Below, one piece after another: positions 1 through 3,476 of a stretch of 5,083 nucleotides of DNA (position 1 is the stretch's first letter; the number at the start of each line of letters is the position of its first letter). Under the pieces are notes generated by a model that had not been told where the DNA came from, made no database searches, and worked only from the letters and a program-made list of their open reading frames with translations. Source of the stretch: Candidatus Peribacter sp. UBA2144. Its GTDB lineage: Bacteria; Patescibacteriota; Gracilibacteria; Peribacterales; Peribacteraceae. Location: NCBI GenBank assembly GCA_002328295.1, contig DCXE01000007.1, positions 2,455 through 7,537 of the forward strand. The letters are read 5' to 3'. The translations under genes were made by a program, and so were the position numbers.

Positions 1-21
1 GAGAATTGATAATTGAGAATT
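1..21. repeat. Heptamer tandem repeat, 3 units
   Basis: Three 7-nt units read GAGAATT, GATAATT, GAGAATT and are followed by one more G. The array may continue to the left of the window. It lies in non-coding DNA upstream of tRNA-Ser. Two other arrays of this general kind but different sequence occur at 1267-1294 and 2981-3043, so the pattern may be a genome habit and not chance. Confidence 0.5.
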
Positions 22-81
22 GCTCCTAATATCTTGCTTTACTTAGACACTAAATTTCTGGTGTATTATCCACCAATTCCA

Positions 82-87
82 TATAAT
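82..87 (+). promoter_or_regulatory. -10 box of tRNA-Ser promoter
   Basis: A perfect TATAAT ends 11 nt before the first base of the tRNA, which predicts a start near base 94 and a 5' leader of only about 5 nt. No convincing -35 hexamer is visible at 16-18 bp spacing (bases 59-64 read TGGTGT). Confidence 0.55.
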
Positions 88-98
88 TATAAAGGTTA

Positions 99-189
<91 letters not shown>

Positions 190-195
190 GTAGTA

Positions 196-364
196 CACTA
201 ATGGCACCTTGAAAAGCTTCAGTATGGAGAGTGAACTTCGGATTTTACACTCACAAAATCTCTGAATTCTCGTTCAAAATGCTGAAGGGGTACTAATCCT
301 GCTCACTTAGCTTTACAGAGCACTAAGAGCACTTTGAAGAGTTTTGTACCTGCTATCATTAGTG
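196..364 (+). ncRNA. Candidate structured RNA, three-way junction
   Basis: No protein-coding frame is evident between the tRNA and base 402, but the sequence folds into a nested structure. The closing stem P1 is CACTAATG (196-203) with CATTAGTG (357-364). P2 is 217-225 with 279-287 (9 bp, one U-G), continuing as 227-232 with 266-271 (6 bp, one G-U) and 241-246 with 255-260 (GATTTT/AAAATC). P3 is GGTAC 289-293 with GTACC 346-350, continuing as TGCT and CTTAG (300-303, 306-310) with 323-331, leaving a 2-nt bulge. Only G288 separates P2 from P3. The wobble pairs are U-G only if the plus strand is the RNA; on the other strand they would be A-C mismatches. It could be processed from the tRNA transcript or be an independent small RNA. 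I do not recognise a family. Freehand folding finds chance helices, so confidence is low. Confidence 0.3.
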
Positions 365-402
365 ATTGAACTTTCTTATTCTCGGACAGTGCTCACGTAT
401 TC

Positions 403-1086
403 TTAAACACCAATCCCATTAATTTCTGACTGTGTTCCTGATTGCAGAATTTGAATATTCGGTTGCTGACCACTCCAACGACCACCATCAATTGCAGCAT
501 AAATAGCTTCTATATCAGCAGGCGAAATTTCATGCTGCCTAATAACTGCAAACCAAGAAGGCCAACTTGCAGTTGGTGGTTTTACGTTCACACAACCAAC
601 AGGATCATTTTCGTCAAAATTTGTATCCAACTGGTCTCGTGAAAATCTTGTATCTACATATGCAGTTTCACGGTCAGTATTCAAGGTATCAACTTGATCA
701 AGTAACATACGAGTTAACATTTTGGGATCATTTTTTAGAGCCAAATCAACTCTATTCTCTAAGGCACCATTATTACTTTCGATCATTACAGCTAGTCCTG
801 ATTCAGGCATAAAGACATTGCGCATGATTTCTCTGCCTGCTTCATCAGAAGCCTTTTTATCTAGTGCAAAGAATTGCCACTTTCTTCCGAGTCTCAGATA
901 CTCTGCAATACGATCTCTTTTGTCAAGTAATATACGCACGTCATCCGCCTGTAACTTTTGTTCCAGTTGCTGCAAGCGCCCTGTCTGATTTTCTTTAGCC
1001 GACATATGATCTGTGGATTTTTTCATGCTGCTCTGCATGAAGAGGTAACAGGTGATGCACTTCCCAGCACTACAAGCAAAAAACAT
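403..1086 (-). CDS. Hypothetical protein, possible lipoprotein
   Basis: This is an unrecognised protein of 227 residues from the first ATG, ending in TAA. It starts with a hydrophobic Cys-rich stretch (MFFACSAGKC), then a hydrophilic part (about 28-65) rich in Lys, Glu, Gln and Leu that could be helical or coiled coil. A mixed region follows, with a conserved-looking Trp/Pro stretch near residues 169-182 (KPPTASWPSWFAVI) and the acidic segment ISPADIEAIYAAIDGG at 187-202. No catalytic motif is evident. The start is uncertain: the frame stays open for 21 codons upstream, to TAG at 1150-1152, and encodes a signal-like stretch (IIIFPKLLSLVMFFAC) with no ATG, GTG or TTG. Possible starts are ATT at 1111-1113, the ATG at 1086, or internal ATGs at residues 17, 21 and 28. 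No good Shine-Dalgarno sequence precedes any of them. It lies downstream of the 1116-1286 remnant on the same strand. Confidence 0.55.
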   Translation of the reverse strand: MFFACSAGKCITCYLFMQSSMKKSTDHMSAKENQTGRLQQLEQKLQADDVRILLDKRDRIAEYLRLGRKWQFFALDKKASDEAGREIMRNVFMPESGLAVMIESNNGALENRVDLALKNDPKMLTRMLLDQVDTLNTDRETAYVDTRFSRDQLDTNFDENDPVGCVNVKPPTASWPSWFAVIRQHEISPADIEAIYAAIDGGRWSGQQPNIQILQSGTQSEINGIGV

Positions 1087-1115
1087 TACTAGGCTCAGAA
1101 GCTTGGGAAAAATAA

Positions 1116-1286
1116 TTATTCGATAACTATATCGTTCGGATGCAGCATTCTATCTGTAATGTTTTTCCGCCAATCCATTTCTAAATCATTTTGAGAAAGA
1201 ATAAGAGTTGCTTTGTTATCCGCAGTAGGAGACCTGTATGCTCCGCCATTAATAAAGAAACAACGAATGTTGTAAGTTGTTTGTTG
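1116..1286 (-). pseudogene. Truncated C-terminal remnant, SLBB/export-like
   Basis: This frame of 56 codons plus TAA (1116-1118) has no usable start codon. TAA at 1287-1289 blocks it upstream, inside the heptamer array. The translation looks protein-like. It contains NGGAYRSPTADNK and ends in MLHPNDIVIE. The GG..YR..AD..(K) pattern followed by an L.P.DIV.I ending resembles the last SLBB/soluble-ligand-binding repeat of Wza-type polysaccharide-export proteins, where the end is typically LxPGDVIxIPE. The family assignment is from memory of the pattern and is tentative. The 5' part of the gene is missing, and the preceding DNA is the tandem repeat and then the complete transpeptidase gene. This suggests a deletion or rearrangement at the repeat. 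Alternatives are a rare ATT start giving a small peptide, or a non-functional frame kept open by chance. Confidence 0.35.
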
Positions 1287-1294
1287 TTAGTTGT
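1267..1294. repeat. Heptamer tandem repeat, 4 units
   Basis: On the minus strand four consecutive 7-nt units read ACAACTA, ACAACAA, ACAACTT and ACAACAT (consensus ACAACWW). The array begins 2 nt after the TAG stop of the transpeptidase gene and ends inside the open frame of the truncated remnant. The precise 7-nt phasing over 28 bases makes chance unlikely. The sequence differs from the heptamers at 1-21. Confidence 0.7.
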
Positions 1295-1296
1295 AT

Positions 1297-1884
1297 CTAC
1301 CTCATCACAAACAAATCTGGCCCGATTCCGTATTTGGATACAACTTCAAAGTCTCCTTCATTAACCTCGAATGTCTTTTCAATGATGTCCATAATCGGCT
1401 TTCTGACAACTATGCATCCCATGGATCCGTATCTGCCTGGACTTTGGAAGATTCTGTCCTCGTACTTGTACTCATGTATGCCGTAAGCAGTATGTTCATT
1501 TCCATCTTTAAATAGTCTGACAAAACGACCTGATGGACCAAATGTGACTCTATCCCCTTTAATTTCGAGTGACTTGGCTCTCCAATTCCAGTTAGGAGTT
1601 GCAGCATTGTAATATCTTCCTATGTAACTGACGTATTTCCTTTGACCTGTTACAAGCGAAAATCTGTAATATTTTCCATCGGAGTGGATCAAGTATCCAA
1701 AGTTCCCTTTTGTATCTATAAGCATTTTATCTCCAATTCTAGGCTGCCATTGAAGGAAACCTATTCGCTCAAAAAGAGACATTAGATTGTCCCCTTCGTT
1801 TGCGAACGAGGTTATTGGTGCGATTGCGGTTAATATGGCAATGCCTAAACACAAGCCTACAAGGGAAGACAGACTCTTATTCAA
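1297..1884 (-). CDS. Secreted L,D-transpeptidase-like (YkuD) protein
   Basis: This is a predicted peptidoglycan-modifying enzyme of 195 residues. Enzymes of this family use a cysteine to form 3-3 cross-links or to attach proteins to tetrapeptide stems outside the membrane. Residues 1-28 form a Sec signal peptide: MNKS, a hydrophobic core (LVGLCLGIAILTAIA), and a likely cut after SFA-28. The YkuD domain follows. A strand-like segment is at 52-80 (MLIDTKGNFGYLI, then FSLVTG), TP at 96-97 fits the usual TPxGxF position, the first active-site His is H137 in AYGIHEY, and the catalytic cysteine is C157 in SMGCIVV, 17 residues beyond H137 to S154. The usual SHGC is SMGC here; variation at that position is known in the family. 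Start choice: an in-frame TAG lies 9 nt upstream, and TTG at 1882-1884 begins the signal peptide. There is no Shine-Dalgarno sequence, and the promoter sits almost on the start codon. The gene is divergent from rsmH. Confidence 0.85.
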   Translation of the reverse strand: MNKSLSSLVGLCLGIAILTAIAPITSFANEGDNLMSLFERIGFLQWQPRIGDKMLIDTKGNFGYLIHSDGKYYRFSLVTGQRKYVSYIGRYYNAATPNWNWRAKSLEIKGDRVTFGPSGRFVRLFKDGNEHTAYGIHEYKYEDRIFQSPGRYGSMGCIVVRKPIMDIIEKTFEVNEGDFEVVSKYGIGPDLFVMR

Positions 1885-1892
1885 AGTAAACT

Positions 1893-1920
1893 ATTCTACA
1901 CACATGAGAAAATGTGTCAA
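1893..1920 (-). promoter_or_regulatory. Sigma70-type promoter of transpeptidase gene
   Basis: Reading the minus strand, a perfect TTGACA (1920-1915) is followed by a 16-nt spacer and TAGAAT (1898-1893). Only 8 nt separate the -10 from the TTG start codon. The predicted transcription start (about 1886) falls within 2-3 nt of the first codon, so the message should be leaderless or nearly so. An inverted repeat, ACACAT-N6-ATGTGT (1900-1905 and 1912-1917), fills the spacer and overlaps the -35, and could be an operator. Confidence 0.75.
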
Positions 1921-1983
1921 TGCTCAGAAATGGCTTGTAATAGGGAAAAAGCGATATTTTCAGGATATATTTATATGAGTTTC

Positions 1984-2004
1984 TTGTATAAATTATTTAT
2001 ACAA
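1984..2004. promoter_or_regulatory. 21-bp palindrome, candidate operator
   Basis: Two perfect 10-nt arms, TTGTATAAAT and ATTTATACAA, flank a single central T. This symmetry is typical of sites bound by dimeric repressors. The palindrome sits in the divergent intergenic region about 70 bp upstream of the transpeptidase -35 and about 105 bp before rsmH. It ends 2 bp before a possible -35 (TTGATT, 2006-2011) on the rsmH side. A one-base centre cannot form a normal RNA hairpin loop, so DNA binding is the simpler explanation. Confidence 0.45.
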
Positions 2005-2005
2005 C

Positions 2006-2033
2006 TTGATTATGTTTAAACACAGACTATACC
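2006..2033 (+). promoter_or_regulatory. Possible rsmH promoter
   Basis: TTGATT (2006-2011), a 16-nt spacer and TATACC (2028-2033) each match four of six consensus positions. The predicted transcription start is near 2040, which would put the GC-rich hairpin at 2039-2059 at the extreme 5' end of the mRNA. An alternative is a -10-like TATAAA at 2095-2100, only 8 nt before the rsmH ATG. That would match the leaderless arrangement of the transpeptidase gene but has no recognisable -35. Confidence 0.3.
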
Positions 2034-2038
2034 ACTCC

Positions 2039-2059
2039 GTTCCGCGCTTAGCGCGGAAC
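2039..2059 (+). promoter_or_regulatory. GC-rich stem-loop upstream of rsmH
   Basis: A perfect 9-bp stem (GTTCCGCGC with GCGCGGAAC) closes a TTA triloop. CTC at 2035-2037 can also pair with GAG at 2063-2065 below a small internal loop. The stem stands out from its AT-rich surroundings. Neither strand has a T-run after it, so it is not a classic intrinsic terminator, and the upstream genes run in the opposite direction. A leader hairpin of rsmH or a protein-binding site are the options. Confidence 0.5.
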
Positions 2060-2088
2060 TTCGAGGCATTATAGTAGTTTTATATAAA

Positions 2089-2094
2089 AAGGAG
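2089..2094 (+). promoter_or_regulatory. Possible Shine-Dalgarno of rsmH
   Basis: AAGGAG is the only good Shine-Dalgarno-like match before a gene start in this window. It lies 14 nt before the ATG at 2109, longer than the usual 5-9 nt. No nearer in-frame start exists: the codons between the TAA at 2097-2099 and the ATG are AAT, CAC and GAA. Its role is therefore uncertain. Confidence 0.35.
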
Positions 2095-2108
2095 TATAAA
2101 ATCACGAA

Positions 2109-3002
2109 ATGCAGCACATTCCGGTTCTATTAAAGGAGGTAATTGAATTGCTTAATCCCAAGGATGGTCAGGTTGTTCTTGATGTCACTATTGGACTTGG
2201 AGGGCATGCAAAAGCGTTCTTAGTAAGAATCGGATCCAGAGGCAAATTGATAGGATTAGATGCGGATCAGAATAACCTTAGTTTAGCCAACGAGGCATTA
2301 GCTGAGTTTGGAAGTGCGGTAGAATTACATCTCACAAACTTCAGTCAGATAAATGAATTGAATATTCCAAAAGTTGATATTGTATTTGCAGACTTAGGAC
2401 TTAGTTCGCCGCATATAGATGATCCGAATAGGGGATTTACTTTTCGGGAAGATGCATCTTTGGATATGAGGTATGACCAATCATCCGGAATTACAGCTTC
2501 CGAATTAATCTCCTCATTAAAAGAAGATGCACTAGCGAATGTACTTTGGAAATATGGTGAGCTGAGGACATCGAGAAGAATTGCAAAAATCATTAAAGAG
2601 TCAGACAAAGTTGATACAACATTCAAACTTAAGGAGTGCATCGAAAAGTCAGCTGGTTACAAAGCTAAGCATATTATTCCACAGGTATTTCAGGCCCTAA
2701 GAATTGCGGTTAATGATGAACTGGGTTCTTTAGAAATTTTGCTTAGTCAAGTTCCAGATTTAATTAAGCCCGGTGGACGAATTGGAATCATAAGCTATCA
2801 CTCTCTTGAGGACAGGATGGTAAAACAGGCATTCAGAAAATTATCCGAGCCGGAGATAGATCCTGTTACAGGTCAGATTGTTAAGGCGGCTCCGTTTGAA
2901 ATTGTTACAAAAAAGCCAATTGTACCGTCAGAATCGGAGATCGAAGCGAACCCACGAGCTAGAAGTGCTAAGCTTAGAATAATCAGCAGATTAGCCGATT
3001 AG
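2109..3002 (+). CDS. rsmH: 16S rRNA (cytosine-1402 N4)-methyltransferase RsmH
   Basis: RsmH (formerly MraW) uses S-adenosylmethionine to methylate N4 of C1402 in the decoding centre of 16S rRNA, in the cytoplasm. The 297-residue protein is close to the family's usual length of about 300-315 and is collinear with it. The N-terminus is HIPVLLKEVIELL (3-15). The SAM motif is DVTIGLGGH (25-33), with an acidic D51 after the second strand. Further family blocks are NFSQI (77-81), DLGLSSPHID (95-104), RGFTFREDASLDMR (108-121), the inserted helical part with WKYGELRTSRRIAK (147-160), QALRIAVNDEL (195-205), SYHSLEDRMVK (229-239) and NPRARSAKLR (281-290). The ATG is fixed by the conserved N-terminus and an upstream in-frame stop. 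rsmH commonly opens the dcw cluster, and ftsL follows here; no mraZ precedes it. Its last six codons belong to an octamer repeat that continues into the intergenic DNA. Confidence 0.97.
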   Translation: MQHIPVLLKEVIELLNPKDGQVVLDVTIGLGGHAKAFLVRIGSRGKLIGLDADQNNLSLANEALAEFGSAVELHLTNFSQINELNIPKVDIVFADLGLSSPHIDDPNRGFTFREDASLDMRYDQSSGITASELISSLKEDALANVLWKYGELRTSRRIAKIIKESDKVDTTFKLKECIEKSAGYKAKHIIPQVFQALRIAVNDELGSLEILLSQVPDLIKPGGRIGIISYHSLEDRMVKQAFRKLSEPEIDPVTGQIVKAAPFEIVTKKPIVPSESEIEANPRARSAKLRIISRLAD

Positions 3003-3043
3003 CGGATTAGCTAATCTGCTAATTGCCAATCTGCTAATATGCT
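2981..3043. repeat. Octamer tandem array across rsmH end and promoter
   Basis: About eight units with an 8-nt period (one of 7 nt) run from inside rsmH to the next promoter. The first four end in variants of GATTAGCN, and the last four are variants of AATCTGCT. Because the two halves are near reverse complements, 2998-3023 is a perfect 26-nt palindrome apart from one G-T, centred between 3010 and 3011. It covers the rsmH TAG (3000-3002). The last unit runs directly into the TGCTATAAT -10 of the ftsL-like gene. Confidence 0.7.
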
Positions 3044-3048
3044 ATAAT
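3040..3048 (+). promoter_or_regulatory. Extended -10 promoter of ftsL-like gene
   Basis: TGCTATAAT is a perfect extended -10 (TGn plus TATAAT) and ends 14 nt before the ATG. The predicted start is near 3055, giving a leader of about 8 nt with no Shine-Dalgarno sequence. No -35 is visible at 16-18 bp; extended -10 promoters can do without one. The identical nonamer precedes the next gene. Confidence 0.6.
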
Positions 3049-3062
3049 GGCCTAAGCCTTCC

Positions 3063-3404
3063 ATGCTTAACCCTTTCCAGTCATCCTCTGTAACTCAACG
3101 CTCGTCTCTGGGACGATTGATTAACCAAAGCACGATACTCCTGATGGTTGCAATCGGGTCGATTATTTTGATGCTTGCTCTCCTCATACTTTTCCATCAA
3201 AACGCAAATGCCACAAAGGGTTATACTCTTAGAAATCTGGAGAGAGAGCGCTCTCAGCTGCTTCTGGAAGAAGAGGTCCTAAAGATGCAGGTAGCAAAAG
3301 CACAAGCTTTGCATGAGCTGGAGGATGAGCCGCAGGTGCAAGCTATGGTACCAATTAAGAGGCCTAGGTACTCAGAAGGAGATGAAACAGTAGCAGATAA
3401 ATAA
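3063..3404 (+). CDS. ftsL: FtsL-like cell division protein
   Basis: This is a predicted bitopic divisome protein of 113 residues. FtsL joins FtsB/DivIC and FtsQ/DivIB at mid-cell and helps activate septal peptidoglycan synthesis. The architecture fits: a short cytoplasmic N-terminus with basic residues (1-20), one membrane helix (about 24-44, ILLMVAIGSIILMLALLILF), then an extracytoplasmic helix with the GYTLRNLERERSQLLLEEEVLKMQ pattern split at 53-65 and 66-76, expected to form a coiled coil to about residue 85. The tail (86-113) is charged and Pro-containing. FtsL sequences diverge strongly, so the name rests on topology, size and position 60 nt after rsmH. A DivIC/FtsB-type septum-formation protein is the alternative. 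The gene ends in TAA and has its own extended -10 promoter. The usual next gene, ftsI (PBP), is not here. Confidence 0.72.
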   Translation: MLNPFQSSSVTQRSSLGRLINQSTILLMVAIGSIILMLALLILFHQNANATKGYTLRNLERERSQLLLEEEVLKMQVAKAQALHELEDEPQVQAMVPIKRPRYSEGDETVADK

Positions 3405-3455
3405 CAAAGTTAAGAATATTGTCAAGCACCGCAGGTAGAACCAAAAGTGCAAAAA

Positions 3456-3464
3456 TGCTATAAT
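3456..3464 (+). promoter_or_regulatory. Extended -10 promoter of DUF4215 gene
   Basis: TGCTATAAT, identical to the element before the ftsL-like gene, ends 12 nt before the ATG at 3477. The predicted transcription start is near 3471, leaving a leader of about 6 nt and no Shine-Dalgarno sequence. No -35 is seen at standard spacing. The element makes the gene independent of ftsL transcription even though they are only 72 nt apart. Confidence 0.6.
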
Positions 3465-3476
3465 ATTTGGATATTA

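Noticed and set aside
202..209. TGGCACCT complementary to bases 103-110 of the tRNA, as an alternative-fold switch
   Set aside because: An 8-base match over this distance is expected fairly often by chance, and the tRNA cloverleaf is far more stable.
442..988. Plus-strand frames of 66-88 codons across the 403-1086 region
   Set aside because: They overlap one another and lie opposite the longer minus-strand frame, whose composition is protein-like. They have no Shine-Dalgarno sequence or promoter.
1787..1978. Plus-strand 63-codon frame over the transpeptidase start
   Set aside because: It is antisense to a clear signal peptide and to the TTGACA/TAGAAT promoter, and the product has no recognisable features.
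2132..2140. AAAGGAGGT, a perfect Shine-Dalgarno sequence just inside rsmH, suggesting a later start
   Set aside because: It encodes the conserved LKEV segment of the RsmH N-terminus, and the HIPVLL block before it is also conserved. The start at 2109 is right.
2998..3023. Palindrome behind rsmH as a Rho-independent terminator
   Set aside because: There is no T-run, the stem is AT-rich, and the symmetry follows from the octamer repeats. It is described as a repeat instead.
3426..3450. Small stem GCAC/GTGC with inner GGT/ACC as an ftsL terminator
   Set aside because: Only 4+3 pairs separated by an internal loop, and the following A-rich stretch is not a T-tract.
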